This document shows, one piece after another, positions 1 to 13,174 of a stretch of 64,000 bases of DNA (position 1 is the first letter of the stretch; each line of letters opens with the position of its first letter). This DNA is from Monodelphis domestica (Eukaryota > Chordata > Mammalia > Didelphimorphia > Didelphidae): assembly GCF_027887165.1 (NCBI RefSeq), contig NC_077232.1, positions 58,430,706-58,494,705 on the forward strand. Direction: 5' to 3'. The notes under the pieces were generated by a model that had not been told where the DNA came from, did no database searches, and saw nothing but the letters and a program-made list of their open reading frames with translations. The position numbers were made by a program, and so were the translations under genes.

Positions 1-152
1 GATCAATTTAATGACCAATCATGATTTCAGAAGACTGATAATGAAGCACATCCAGGTCTTGCTAAAGAAATGGCAAGGGGCTCTTGAAGGCTAGATGTGG
101 CCTGCTGCTTTTTTTAAACAGCCCCAGAGCTAAAAATCCTTTTTCTAATACC

Positions 153-857
153 TGTGAAGATTGATTGGATTTGGCTCTCCTCTGATTGTAACAAAGTAGG
201 TACTTAGCTCTTCCTTGATTGTGAAGATTAAATTGTAATCCCTTGTCTATTTTTTAGATTTAATCCCCAAACATGTAAGCACGGTACTTAAAGTTGAGTG
301 GGAAGCTCTGTCCATGTTAGATCTAATCACCAAAGGTGTAAATATCCCACTTAATCATGAAGTGGGAAATCTGTGACCCACCTGTGCCATAGAGGGTAAT
401 TAGAATCGACTAACTGCCTTCTGGGCAGTCCTAGAGCAGAGTATCAGCTGTGATTGGTAGATGTGGAATTAGGGGAAGTGACTCAAGAAAAAGGGTCTTT
501 AAAAGAAAGAGACAAGGGCCTGAAAGTTGTTGGTTGGTCTTCTGGGAGTTTGAAAGAGACACACCTGGAGTTGAGTCTCCTGTAGGAAGCAGTTCTACTG
601 GAGTTGAGGCTGTTAAAGAATCTGCTGATTGAATTGATATGTGGTGAGTGTAAAGGCCCTAAAGGCAGGTCATCTTGAGACTCCTTTCCCCTAGCTGGGG
701 CCCTTGAATATGCTGCTCAGATGAAGCCAGAGCTCTCTCCCCCTTTTTTTCTTTCTCTCTTCCTTAATATATTTCCTCTATTGTAAAATAAACTACCATA
801 GATTCCATTCTGACTTCAGTAATTCATTTTTGAGATTTAGTAACTAAATCCCTGGCA
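153..857 (+). mobile_element. LTR-like element, sense orientation (approximate ends)
   Basis: The stretch starts TGTGAAGATT and has a compositional change from mixed to pyrimidine-rich. It then has AATAAA at 787-792 followed by about 65 bp, the layout of an endogenous retrovirus LTR (U3-R-U5). No target duplication was found, so the ends are approximate. No retroviral coding region is attached. Confidence 0.45.
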
Positions 858-2764
858 ATCAATTAAATATTTTCTGTCCAACCATAAATTTAACATACCC
901 TCATTTGAAAAGATTTAAAAAAATATGTTAAGCTAGTAGACTTATATAAAAACAGAGCAATTGTTCTATGGTTTGCTGACTCTTGGATTACATAGACAAA
1001 AATGAGATAGGTTTTGGGATATGTCCACTATATTGAAGTGTTTTGCTTATTTGTTTTTGGGGAAGAGGTTCAGTGAGGTATAGTGGGTTTGAGTTAGTAA
1101 ATATTGACAGAGCTTTAATAAATGGCACCAATAAAATATTTTTTAAAATACAAAAATTCACAAGGAAGCACAGATAACAGTATTATTACTACTGTGGTTA
1201 AAACATACTATACATAACAAATCTAGTATTTCTTAGCCAAGAGACTTTACAGGTGTTTGAATTTGACACCCCTTCTTTATACATAAGGAAGCTGAGTCTC
1301 AAGTCAGTAACAGAGCTAGGTAAGTGTCTAAAGACCTGGGTCTTTATGATTCTAGATCCATCGCTCTTTTCACTACTTCATAGTGTATATTCTTTTCTGG
1401 TCCTTCTGTTTATTGAAATATTTGTTTTGCATTTAAATTTATAATAGAGAAAATTCCAAAAACAATTTAAAAAAGAAATTAGTGGTACTGAGATAATTTA
1501 AGTGCAGACATTTTTTTCTTAGAAGTTTAGCAGTGAAAAGGAGAGATAAGTGGGCAGTTAGAGTGGAGGCACAGACAAATGAACCTCCTTGTTTTCAAAG
1601 ATAGGGGATATAAGTATGTAAGCATGAAGAGAGGAGTCAGTAGAAAAGGAGAGGTGGTAAATAGGAATAGGAAGGAAGGAAAGATTTCTAAAGGAGGTGG
1701 CATGGTGGTGTAGGTCATATCTGCTTGTTCAGTTTTAAGATTGAAATGAAGATTTAACAGTTAAAAAAGGTTTACTTAGTTATAGCAGAGAAAAGATATT
1801 CATCAGGGATGCATTAATTCAGCTTCTCTACCTTATTGTTGGCTGTGCTAATCTGTCTATAAGAACTCGAGGGAAGAGCTGATGACTCTTATGCTGCCTT
1901 TTTAGATTTACACCTTTGGGAAGCTACCGTCTTTTAAAGTTATTTTTCTTTATAGTTTTTCTGTCTAGGTATAAATTTGTCTACTAGTTCTACTCACTTT
2001 GCTCTTGTGTCAGTTCATACTATCCAGGATTCTCTGAAATCATCTCTTTCATCATTGTTTGTAGAACAGTAGTATTTAATATGCCATAATTTCTTCAGCC
2101 ATTCTGCAGTACCTCTTCACTCCTTTCTTCAGGCAGGAGATTTGTGTTGTTTGCAGCTATCTCTCTTTCCTTATTTCTCCGTTTTCCCCCCGTTGAATTT
2201 GATATAGTTCTATCCCACTCTTTTTATGTGTTTATTTTCAGTCCTCTGTCCATTTGAGATGACTGAGATTCATCTGATATCCTCTCTACTCACCCTTTAT
2301 ATTCAATATTTGTATACTCTTATGTACTCTATAAGAAATGACAAATTCTATCCCCTGCTTCCTTCTTTCTCCACTAATATGTTTTCCTTTCTCTTTCTGC
2401 TATTTAAATCCTCAAAATGACTACAGGTTCTCTGTTTTTCTCCTTCAGTATTTTTTGAAGACTGTAAGGTTCTGATGAAGCACTTGCTATTATCCCCTTA
2501 GCACTATATCATTATCTAACTCCTTTCAATTTTTCAAATTTAGTTTTTTAGATTTCTCTGGCCTCCTGTGTTTATATTTCAGAGTTTCAGTCCTAGTCTT
2601 TTCATCAGATAAACTTCAAAAGTTCTCTTTTTTCACTGAATCCATGTCTTTTCCTGTAGAATTTTATTATTTGTGATTTTAAGCCTATGTTTTTTGTCAT
2701 TGGAAATATGTATTTCAAGATCTCTCATTTATGGCAGAAACTGCCAGATTATATCATATATAGT

Positions 2765-3330
2765 CTTTTTCTTTCTTTAAAAAAATTAAGAAAATTTTTC
2801 CATGGTTACATGATTCATGTTCTTTCCCTTCCCACTTCTCTCTCCCCTCTCGGAGCTGACAAGCAATTCCACTGGGTTATACATGTATTATTGCTTAAAA
2901 CCCATTTCCATAATTATTCATATTTGTAGGAGAGTGATCTTTTAAAACAAAAACCCACCAATCATATCTATATAAACAAGTGATAAATCATAAGTCCCTT
3001 GGGATTGTTCTGGATCATTGCATTCATGTGATTATTTGACAGTTTTAATTTCTTTATCTGAAAACTACCTATTCATATCTCTTGACCATTTGTCAATTAG
3101 GGAACGGCTTGTTTTTTTTGGTAAATTTGACTTAGTTCCTTATATATTTGGGAAATTAGATCTTTGTCAGAGTTTTGATATTAAATATTTTCCCCACTTC
3201 GTTGCTTTCCTTCTTTATGTAGTCTTTACTGTAGTTCTTTTGGTATTTGAACTACTTCTTTTTGGATTATTGTATTTTTCTTTGTGGGAGCTCTGGATTT
3301 TCATTATTATATTTCTGGGACTTTAACTTT
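2765..3330 (-). mobile_element. LINE-1 3' end, antisense
   Basis: The + strand has the marsupial L1 3' UTR in reverse: CATGGTTACATGATTCATG, then ACAAGTGATAAATCATA. An internal ORF2-end segment follows (GACCATTTGTCAATTAGGGA, TTTGTCAGAG). Similar text recurs at 38331-38820, which supports a dispersed family. Confidence 0.7.
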
Positions 3331-3762
3331 CAGAATATCTTTCAAGAAGTAATCAGTGAATTCTCTTGATCTTCTATTTGCCTACTTTTCTAATAGGGCT
3401 GGGCAGTTTTAATTTATGATTTCTTGATATATAGTATATAGACAGTTTTTTCATTATGGTTTTTAGAGAGTTTGGTAATTTAAAAAAATCCTCTTGATCT
3501 ACTTTTCAGGCTTAGAAATTCTTTAAATTTGGTAGTTTATATTTTATTTTTATAATCTTTTGATTTTGTTCTAATATTTCTTGCTGACTTTGAGTTACTG
3601 ATACTAATCTAGTTTTCAGGGAGACTGTCTTGGTTAAAGTTTTTTCTTTGAAGCTATTTTCCACTTTTTTCTCCCAGACTTTTATTTCATTTTTTATTTC
3701 TTACCTCATTTCTTTTAGATACTCATGTAATCCTTATAGGAAATCATATTTTCCGTTTGCTT

Positions 3763-4345
3763 TCTTTTTTTTCTTTTTATTTTATTTTATTTTATTTTTT
3801 TAAACATTATTTTATTTGGTCATTTCCAAACATTTTCATTGCAAACAAAGATCATTCCCCCCCCCCCCCCCCCCCATAGCCAATGGGTGATTCCACTGGG
3901 TATCACATGTGTTCTTGATTCGAACCCATTTCCATATTGTTGGTATTTGCATTAGTGTTCATTTAGAGTCTCTCCTCAGTCATATCCCCTCCACCCCTGT
4001 AGTCAAACAGTTGCTTTTCATCTGTGTTTTTACTCCCACAGTTGATCCTCTGCTTGTGGATAGTGTTTTTTAGATCTCTGCAGATTGTTCAGGAACATTG
4101 CATTGACACTAATGGAGAAGTCCATCACCTTCGATTGTACCACAGTGTATCAGTCTCTGTGTATAATGTTCTCCTGGTTCTGCTCCTATCACTCTGCATC
4201 ACCTCCTGGAGGTTGTTCCAGTCTCCATGGAACTCCTCCACTTTATTATTCCTTTTAGCACAATAGTATTCCATCACCAACATATACCACAATTTGTTCA
4301 GCCATTCCCCAATTGAAGGGCATCCCCTCATTTTCCAACAAACAC
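3763..4345 (-). mobile_element. LINE-1 3' end, antisense, with a 19-base C run
   Basis: A T-rich start (reverse poly(A)) is followed by TTGGTCATTTCCAAACATTT, a run of C at 3857-3875 and the ORF2-end signature TTGTTCAGCCATTCCCCAAT with GGGCATCCCCTCATTTTCCA. It is a younger-looking L1 subfamily than its neighbours. Confidence 0.75.
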
Positions 4346-4699
4346 GTGAAGACTATTTGGTGGAATGGGTGGAAGAGAATGAGAGAATAATTTGTTCTAA
4401 TAGCCATGAAGGTGGCTGAAGCAGCTGCTGTGGAGTGCTTAAGAGTGTGATCAGACAAAAAAGACACCAAGGTCCACTTTACCTTGGGTAGTTGCCAGTT
4501 GTCCTTTACTTTTGTCTTACTACTGGACTTCTGATGACTTTTGAAAGAGAGAGTGAGAGTGAGCCCAGACAACCTGTGATGCTGTGGTCCTCTTTAAAGG
4601 ATGAACAACTTACAAAAGTATCTCTTACTTGTTGACTTGCCCTGGGTCAGATGGCTAGTAAGTGAAAGTTTCCTCAGGAAGATACAAAGATAAGGAGAT

Positions 4700-5190
4700 T
4701 GGCATGCCCTCTATTTGGCTTTCTAAGACCTTTGTAACCCAGCTTCTTCTGACCTTTCTCATCTTTGTACACCGTACTCCCCTCTACATACTCCATAATC
4801 CAGGGACATTGGTCTACTTGCTGTTTGAGCAAGACCTCCATCTCTTAGCTCTAGTTCTTTCATACTAGATCAGTGTTCTTTCTCCTCATTTCTGCATCTT
4901 AAATTTCATGGCTTCCTTTAAATCTCAACTGAAGGCCAGCCCTCCTGCAAGATCTTTTCCCATATCTCCTTAGTCATTGTGCCTTTTCTCAGAGATTACC
5001 CTCAATTTATCCTGTATTTAGCTTGTTTATTTACAGTTGTTTTCATGTTGTCTTCTCCTTTAGACTTTGAGTTCCTTGAGAACAAGGACTTTTGTGTGTG
5101 TGTGTGAGTTTGTTTGTTTGTTTTTTTGTATCCCCAATGCTTATAGTACCTGGTGTTTAATATAGTGCAGGTGTTTAATAAATGCTGTTT
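4700..5190 (+). repeat. Ancient LINE (L2-type) 3' end
   Basis: It contains the recurring mammalian L2-type 3' text: TTTGAGTTCCTTGAGAACAAGGAC, then GTATCCCCAATGCTTATAGTA, then TTTAATAAATGCTG. The same motif ends occur at about 18940-19050 and 33520-33620. A short TG tract interrupts it at about 5092-5108. Confidence 0.55.
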
Positions 5191-5208
5191 GATCTAAAGA
5201 CTTATACA

Positions 5209-5716
5209 TGTTAACTTGGAAAAAACACAGAACAATTAAAATGGTCAGAAAAACCAAGTCTTTCATCAGGAAAGAGAGAGTGTCCACTATTTGGCCTTCA
5301 TCAGTATCTCTGACAGGATAGCCACTCTAGATTATCCCCTGAAGAACAATAGAATTTGGGGAAGTTCTATGCCTTCTGGAGAACTTGGTATAGCAAGCCT
5401 GCCTAGACAAACTGCAAGCAGGCTGCAAAGAGGTTTGTATTGTAGCCAGCAGCTGGGGTATGGGGGAGCAGTCAGCTACAACAAATACAAAGGAAAGAGT
5501 CTTAAGAGCTGGATTTCCTGAGAGATGACTGTAATACAATGGGAAAAGCTTTTAAAACAAATAACAGTACTCAACATTTGACTGTGTCTACTTCGGCACC
5601 CAAACTAGGGTCCCCAAACAGTTTAAGGTCTATAGTTCAGCCCAAAACAGGTGTGCCTAGTACTAGGGTTTCTCAAAGGGCAGGGGTAAACTTGGGGTGT
5701 CCAGATTTCAAGTTGG
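5209..5716 (+). repeat. TGTCAAC-family repeat, diverged copy
   Basis: It starts TGTTAACTTGGAAAAAACAC, as in the copies at 14328, 15142 and 15958. It ends in AAACTTGGGG ... TTTCAAGTTG, resembling the family's other end. The middle is diverged. Confidence 0.5.
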
Positions 5717-5721
5717 TCTAT

Positions 5722-5769
5722 ATACATACATACATACATACATAATTCAATCACTATAGAAACTCAGAA

Positions 5770-5812
<43 letters not shown>
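5722..5812 (+). repeat. Microsatellites: (CATA)n, (GT)n, (AG)n
   Basis: A TACA/CATA tract lies at about 5723-5744. A GT tract at 5772-5800 runs straight into an AG tract to 5812. They separate two copies of the TGTCAAC-family repeat. Confidence 0.9.
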
Positions 5813-5825
5813 TATATGTATGTAT

Positions 5826-6100
5826 TGTTAATGTGGAATCTAAAAGTCCCCAAAACTTGTAGCTTAGAAAGATTTAGTGATTATTCCCCAGTTTTATTTA
5901 GCTTGGTGGTGAAAGCCTCAGGGTTTGAGCCTGTTCCTGTGAGAATCCACAATCCACTTCAGATGGGGGCTAAGCCCAATCCGAAGACCAGTGACTTTTC
6001 TAGTCTCCAGAAGCCTCTCCCAGTATTATCACACTTCCAGGGATGGATCTTCAGCTTGCTGATGTGCTGCCTACTGCGCCAGAGTCACTTTGTCTTGAAA
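5826..6100 (-). repeat. TGTCAAC-family repeat, opposite orientation
   Basis: It starts TGTTAATGTGGAATCTAAAA and CCCCAAAACTTGTAGC, the family's second end type. The motif TCTCCAGAAGCCTCTCCCAG is shared with the copy at 18585-18915. Confidence 0.55.
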
Positions 6101-6129
6101 CAATGTATGTATGTGTGTATATATATGTA

Positions 6130-6260
6130 TATATATTTTTTCTTCCTAGCTCCATTACATACTAGTTATGTAATCTCACTGGAGTGAATTATCTTCATCT
6201 ATAAAATGAGGATAATATGCATACAAGTATTATCTGAGTAGCTACTTGTATAAGTGGAAT
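6130..6260 (+). repeat. MIR/CORE-SINE remnant
   Basis: It contains ATCTATAAAATGAGGATAAT, the conserved core of MIR-type SINEs, after a decayed ATGTAATCTCACT. Diverged and old. Confidence 0.5.
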
Positions 6261-8779
6261 AACACAAGTCCAAAGATAGAAAATGAAGTAATAAACATAA
6301 AATATTTTGTAAATCATCTATATATCTATATCTTTATATATAAATAAATGTGATTCTTTTAGTAGGTATATATGATATTGTGATGCATTGTTAGAAATGT
6401 AAAATATACATAATAAATGCTGTGTATTGGATCTGATTCTTTTTCTTGCCTCATTTTCTGATGACAAGCAGAATTGATGATACTTAGGAAAGAGCTTTGA
6501 CTGTAGTAAAATTTTAGCAAATATTTTGACTAGATCTTTGATTTTAAATGGAGGTTTGATATCTTGCCCCACATTTTAACTGGTACTTTTGCTAATAATC
6601 TCCTAATTCTTTTTCTGAAGGTAGCCAAAATTGTTGTTACTTATAGTCAGAGTAGGGCTTTTAAAAAAAACCAGTATTTCATTCTCTATACAAATCACAT
6701 ACCTAAAGCAATCAACTGTAGACTGAAGGTACTTTGAAGGACAATCACTGTATCAAACTCAGAATCTGCAGCCTCCTCAAGTTACCAAAGATACATGCAT
6801 CATATATTCAATATGAGACTTTGCTGCAAGGTTTCACTGCCACATGGGGAGCGCATGCTCTGTTCTTTATCTGGTCCTGAATGAAGACTGAGCTTTCCAT
6901 TTACTTTGCAAATTATAGGTTGTAGCCTCAGGAATTGTTTAGAAGATAAAAACGTGTTTTTTCTTTGAAGAATCAAGTAGCATTGCTTGAACTTTATTCT
7001 TTGGTCATAAATTCAAGTGAATCTTTACTGACTTGAAGTGTACCAAAAAATTAAAGGTAGATAACTTAATGAAAAAAGAAGTTTGCTGTATTATTTTCAA
7101 CTAGCTTTCCCCCCTTTTTCGGAAACCTGGAAGGCTGGCAAGGCTAGAATTAGCTTTACAGATGGCATTTGGCAGTGTACCACTAAGCTCTCTTCTCTTA
7201 GCTTCTTTTTCCTGTCTGTCAATTACAATATCCAATGGCTGTGTAGAGATAGAGAAATGGAACGACCACAGCTCATACGATTCTGTTAGGTTAGAGACGT
7301 CAGTGCTGCACTACCCACGGCTGAGTCAGTGACTGTGAGAAAATGAACTGAATTAATATCTAGAGGGAGGTTGCGTCTCTGAACATTAGGCAGCCTAAAT
7401 AACTGAAACAGGATTATTGCACTTGGGAAGCAAAGAAACGGAATAAAAGCTAGAGGAGTTGAGTGTATGTGAGAGGAATAAGATTATTTTGAATGATTCA
7501 AAGGAATCTTAAGAAGATAATGGAAATATCAAGTGTGCTAAACTTTGCTAGTAATGCTCAAGGATGCTGACCTGGCTTTCACTGCTGCATTGTTTGAAAG
7601 AGCAGAGCTCCTTTGTGCTCTGATTTCAAAATTTTTTCCTTGCTTTTGTGTGTCTTCCTTGGCATGTTCAACCGGAAGGTGTGTATTCATTTATTTATTA
7701 CATGATAATCTCTAGGTCTTAGTAAGAGATAAACAGGGACACCCCCCTCCCCCCCAATTTTATTTTGTTCACAGAAATTTTTGAATGCCAAAGGCCATTC
7801 TTGCTTTCACTTTAGTGACAGGTGATTTTAAAATAAATGGCATGTATTTTTTTTTTTATTTTTATTTTCTCATGTGTTTTGGGTGGCTTTTTGTTTAAAA
7901 ATCTTAGTGGAATCTTCCTGTAACTCGAGAATATTAGATTTGGTAATCTTTCTGTATGAACACCATCAAAATTATTTAAGAAAGAGATTCATTTAGAATT
8001 TGTTTTTGCTGCATCTTTAAAACATCAAACTGGTGAGAATAAAGTAAATGAAATTATTTCTAAGGAGCAAAAGTCCTTTTAAGCATTTTCAATCAGTATA
8101 ACCAATTATTAGTTAAAATAATGCTGTGCTTAATTAAAGAATAGAAATTATTGATCAGGTGGTTTGGTAATTGTCAATATGAAACAAAAAGTAATCTACA
8201 TGTCATTTTTTTGAGCTTGCACAAATTAAGTTTATTTCAAAGATTGTAAATATAGTATTTTCAAATGGAGCAATTTATTTTACTGTCATGTTTTTGTTTT
8301 AATAGAGTGAGAAAATTTCTTATTTCAGAAACTAAAATAATTAAAAACTTTTTGGTTCATATTTAACCTCTTTGTTTTCTCTCATTCCTCTCTCATGTCT
8401 CAGGGACTACTATATTACTTGGTTATTAATGTTGAAAGGGCTTCTTTAATATCTGGTTTTTATTTAAATTTTGTATACTTGACTAATGGATGAAAAATAG
8501 CCTTCCATGTAATAGAAGAGAGTATCAGTGGCTATTCTCAAATTTGGAAGCATCTGTCAGTATCATATTAACTGTTGAGGCTTGAGTCTTCTAGGGTCAC
8601 CTGATCTTATGTATATTTGCAAACTTTTGTTAAGAATAATATAACTAAAATAATATCTAAAGATAAATTTGTCTTCATTTTCTAAACTCTTCATTTAAAG
8701 CAATTATATATTCTTGAAAACTCATTTATCTGATTTTATGCTAGGTAAAGAACAAAAAGTGGAAATGTGGGGGTTACAA

Positions 8780-9187
8780 ATTTATTAGAAAGATGGCAAA
8801 AGCAAGTATTAAACGGCTCCTCTGGGGGTTTTAAAGTTCATCTCAGCTGTGGGCTTGATAAGTTGCAGGTTGGACAGACTTCTGAACTCTAGAAGTTTCA
8901 ATATTTCTTTGGTATTAGGGTCCACTTCAGTGATCAGAGTGGAGCTGTCAGGGACACAGTTACCCCCTCCTTTCTCATTCTTCCAATTTGTTGGAGCTAC
9001 CTCTCACAGATCCTCTGTGGATCCACTTTATCAGATGAATAACATATCCAGTGATCTTATTGCAGAGCTTCTTACTGAGGATGTTCTTGTACTTGTTTGT
9101 GTGGAAGTTGTGGTCCAGGAGGGCATGGTTCTTTTCCTTTTCCATGATTACTTTTCTCAGAGTCTTGGTCTGAGTATGATTCTTCAT
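8780..9187 (-). pseudogene. RPS17P: RPS17 processed pseudogene (small-subunit ribosomal protein eS17)
   Basis: The - strand reads like an intronless eS17 copy. Near the start are QTKTLRKV and NFHTNKYKN, then [56 protein letters not shown] and the true ending NFKTPRGAV with TAA at 8811-8809, followed by AATAAA at 8786-8781. Defects are a changed N-terminus, a deletion after HTNK, a TGA after KLEE and a frameshift near 8950. It lacks the parent's introns, so it is a retrocopy. No clear poly(A) tail or target duplication is left, so it is old. It is not expected to be functional. It lies in the first BTBD10 intron of the window, antisense to the gene. Confidence 0.9.
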
Positions 9188-12004
9188 ATTGACTCTGGGT
9201 AGTGAAAGGAAATGATACTAATTTTTTCATCCTTTTTTATCCACCCAAACAATGCATTTAGTGTTTTGTTTTAATTCTTTGGTGCTTGGCAAAATTCCAA
9301 TGGGATAGAGACCCCTAAGGGAGAAAAATGTGTTTTGTACCTACCCCATCTTTTTGTTCTCTGTTATGGTTCTCTTAAATTGTTCTTTAAGGGTGAGATA
9401 TATTGCTGTAGAATTATTAGATGCATGGTGAAAATAATTTGTAAAAGATAAAGGTTATCATTGGGGGAAATAGAAAATAGAATTCTTTCATAAAGACTTG
9501 GATTGTATTGATAGAGTTTAATTTAATTTCCTGGTTTAACTAGTTTAATTCTAAAGTTTCTTTGAGGCCTGACACTTACAAAAAATCTAGTATTGACTCA
9601 ATAATATGACCATTAAACAAATTTATTATTCTCCAATCCCTACACTCCCCTCCCCCATTAAATCTCTATAGGTTTATTTTGTTATAGGGGAAAATTCTTG
9701 TATAAAATTGCATTTTGTTAAAAAATAGATTTAAATGAACCTTGGAATGTAGATGTCACCTTTTAAGATAACCATGTTGTATATTTATCTAATACAAAGG
9801 ATTTTTACCTACATTCTTCTGCATTATCTAATCATTAATCCTGTATAGAAATTAATCAGTTATCTCCATTTTAAAGAAGTTGACATTGAGGGTCAAATAT
9901 ATTAAGAGATGTGCCTTAAGATGTCTTCCTAGTAAGTGGTAAATTTGATACTCAAAACCCCAAGATTATATTATATTTATAAAATAACTTCAGTTCTCAC
10001 TTTGTTTCCAAGAATGTTTGTCTCTTTTTTGAAGTACATCTTTTTACATTAATAGTTAGTTTGAGGTTTGCAGGACATGTCACCTTGAGTTGTGTCTTGA
10101 AAACTTAAGTTCCTCAAAACACAGATTCCATTTCCTCCTATGATTCTGGTGGGTGCAGAATTGTCTTCTTTTATTTGAGTTTTCTTTCCTTTATATTTGA
10201 TTGTTACCATAATTATTAAATTTAAGTATCCCTGATTGGGATTTGCAACATAATAGAGTATTTTCTTATATCTGGAGGCATTCTTTGGATTCTTTTGATA
10301 ATCAAATGTGTGTGTGTTCTGGCTGGCTTCCTGGTGGTTTTGGTTGTTGTTTTTTCATTATGACATGCAGATTTTTAAAAATTCGTATTTTTCTTGGAGA
10401 CCTATAATCCCTAACTTTCCTCTCTACAATTGTTTCTTTGAAATAAGTTTTGCTTGTATAGAGGCAAATTTTCTTTTAATGTTATTATTGCATTTTGTTT
10501 TTCTTACAGATCAACCTTCACTTTCATATTTTTTCTTTCCCAATCAGTTTTTCTCTTTTTTGTTTCTTATAGGCTTGTCACCAGGGACTCAAATTTTTCC
10601 TTTTTTGTCCATTATTTCTGCTGTATTGCTTGTATTTTAAAATGCTTTTAACACCATTCTGTAATATCCTGTTGTGGTTCTATGCTTCTTTTGGGGATAT
10701 TTGGTCCTATGCCTCATCTGATGTTGTCTCATACTCTTTTTTGTTTTGAAATATTTTTTCCTAGATGTCTGGACTCTTTCACCTGATTTGGAGACCATAA
10801 TCTCTTCTGTCATTAACATCTTTCTTGTTAGTTTATGTCTTTGCAAGGCATTTGATTTATTTTTCCTCCTGAGATTTTGAGTATTTTCAGTGTCTTAAAA
10901 AAATATTTTTTATTCTATCACTTAATTTTCTTATCTTCTTTGATGGCAATTTCCTCTGGGTCCTGGACCTTAAAGCTGTTTTACCCTCCTCTCATGCTGG
11001 GTAATTCAGGTTTCACTTCCCTTAATTTTTCTCTAAAGAGTGTTCTGGGGGAATAAGTTGGCCTCAGCTGGATGCTGGATTGACCCCCATCTTAATGGAG
11101 TGCCACATAGCCATAACACACATGTCCTCCTCTAGTTCTTTAGTTCTCTTGGCTGAGTTTTCATTCAGCAGAGTTCATTCATACTCATTCACCTGAGTAA
11201 GCTTCTGCTTTTTGGCTTCCTATTACTGGGATGGAGGATGGCAGTAGAAATGAGTTGTATTGTAAGTCTGTTGTGGGTTAGCTTGTGCAGTTCTACTGTT
11301 GGGAAGTGTGGTTGGTGGAGGGGACAGGAAGGAGAGTACTGAGAGAGTGTAGAGGAATTAATTTTCTTCAATGTTCATCTTATTTTGGTTCTTGGTCTAT
11401 GGAGACAGTTGAGATTGCTTTTTGTGCATAATTCCTATTTTGGAGAGGTTCTCCATCTTGCTAATCATCATTTATATAATTTATTACAACTAATTAAATT
11501 GTTAATTAAAGTATATAATGAAGACATTGAAGGTTAACATGTACTTGACTTGTGCTATATTAAAAAACCATGTACAGTATTTACTTCTAGGTGCCACATT
11601 TATATTCTAACAGTCTTCAGTTAGAAGGAAAAACAGACTTATTCCTGTACCTATAAAAAGGTAGAGCTAGATTGAGCAAGTAGGAGTTACATATAAGAAG
11701 GCAGATTTTTGGCTTTGATAAAGAACTCTTACAATTAGAGATCCGGAATTGGAATAGATTATCCTATAAGAGCATGTTGAGTGCTTTGTTAGAAATGTAA
11801 TCTTTTTCTTGCCACCCATTTCCCTTTTCTCTTCTTTATGGTCTGTAGCGTACTTTTAAAAAAAGATTTTAATTTAGTTTGTAAACTGCCTCTCTTAATC
11901 TTTGTCCAGATGCTTTTCTTAGTGTGCTTCCTTTTGGTTCTGGATTTCCTCATGTTACTATCTTGGGAGATAAAAGATTTTTCTTTTCCTCCTTTCCTTT
12001 TAGT

Positions 12005-12445
12005 TTAAATATATTTTTATTCATTTTTAAGACTTTAAGGTTGTATATAGATATGTATATAAACTAACATGAATTTTAAAAATGCTTTTAAAAGACTGCC
12101 ATCACTTCCCATCTCTTCTCAATAGATCACCTTTTTAAGAAGGAACAATAAATTTGTTTGGCCATTTCTCTGCTAATGGGCATCTCTTTTGTTTCCATTT
12201 CTTTGCCTACAACAAAAAGAATTTTTGTAACTATTTTTGTACATAAAAGTTCCTTTTCTTTGAACTCTTTGGATTTAGGTTTACTAGTGATAATTCTGGG
12301 TAAAAGGATTTGCATGGTTTTAGATTGCTTTCCAAAATGGCTGGACCAATGTACAGTTCCACCAAGAATGTACCATTTCACATGTCTTCCTGCAGCTTTA
12401 CCAAAAGTTTGCCATTTTCTTTTATTGTCTTTGCCAATCTGATAG
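12005..12445 (-). mobile_element. LINE-1 ORF2-end fragment, antisense
   Basis: The text parallels other L1 copies here: TTTGGCCATTTCTCTGCTAA, TTCCAAAATGGCTGGACCAA and GCCAATCTGATAG. Reverse-strand frames are broken. Confidence 0.6.
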
Positions 12446-12597
12446 TCCACATAATAAATGTTACCAACTGTGTGCTAGGCATTGTGTTTAAAACCTTGGG
12501 GATACAGAAAAAAGCAAAAGACAATCCCTGCCCATAAGAAGTTCATAATCTAATAGGGTTGACAATAAACAAACAAATATGTACGAACTGAGAAAGG
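12445..12597 (+). repeat. Ancient interspersed repeat (L2-type)
   Basis: It contains TGTGTGCTAGGCATTGTGTT, then GGGGATACAGAAAAAAGCAA and CCTGCCCATAAGAAGTTCAT. Related copies lie at 15010-15120, 35960-36370 and 41230-41370. The exact family is uncertain. Confidence 0.5.
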
Positions 12598-12890
12598 TGT
12601 TGACATGGAATCTAGAAGCCCCCAAACTTGTAGACTAGAAAGTTTTGAGTGTGAGTGTGGTACTAAGGGAGAAACTTCTAAGGCAAAAAATATCTGGCAT
12701 TTGATGGGATTAGCCATCCCCTCTCAGAACTCCTTTAAGACCTATTGTTAGTCTGAGTTTGGATTTTCCCTCAGGGAGGAACTCTCCAGTAACTAGGTCA
12801 AAACGGAGACTTTCACCTTTAAGCTAAGTAAACTGGGGTTCATTAAAGCTTTCTATTCTACAAGTTTGGGGTCATCTAGGTTCAACATCA
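12598..12890. repeat. TGTCAAC-family repeat with inverted ends
   Basis: The left end TGTTGACATGGAATCTAGAA with CCCCCAAACTTGTAG is matched in reverse by the right end CTACAAGTTTGGGG ... GTTCAACATC. This makes terminal inverted repeats of about 33 bp. The interior GGTCAAAACGGAGACTTTC also occurs at about 14830. Confidence 0.6.
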
Positions 12891-13174
12891 ACCCCGGGAA
12901 GGCATTTCTTTAAATGTTGATGACTTGAAACTTTTTTTTTTTTAATATATATAGCTTTTGAATGCTTCCCTTTTTTTAAGGAATTGTCTTGTTTTTTTTT
13001 CCTTTTGAGCATGTTTCTATTGAGGAATGACTGTCATCCTATATTTACATTAGTTCCTTGATGCAGTTTGGATATGAGACTTCTAAGAGATTTGCTGAAA
13101 ATTAAATAAAAATTAACTCTTGATTTTCTCTGCAAAATAACTTATTCTTTAAAAATTATTAATATTATTTCCTG

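Noticed and set aside
2226..2420. 64-codon hydrophobic frame suggesting a small membrane protein
   Set aside because: It is T-rich sequence in which any frame translates as Leu/Phe-rich. No supporting signal was found.
4255..4572. 105-codon - strand frame
   Set aside because: It starts in unclassified sequence and runs into a LINE-1 3' end. No protein family was recognised.
5772..5812. GT/AG tract as a possible Z-DNA or CRISPR-like repeat array
   Set aside because: It is a plain dinucleotide microsatellite without spacers.
12127..12450. 107-codon - strand frame as a gene
   Set aside because: It is a broken LINE-1 ORF2-end segment, recognised by text shared with the other antisense L1 copies.
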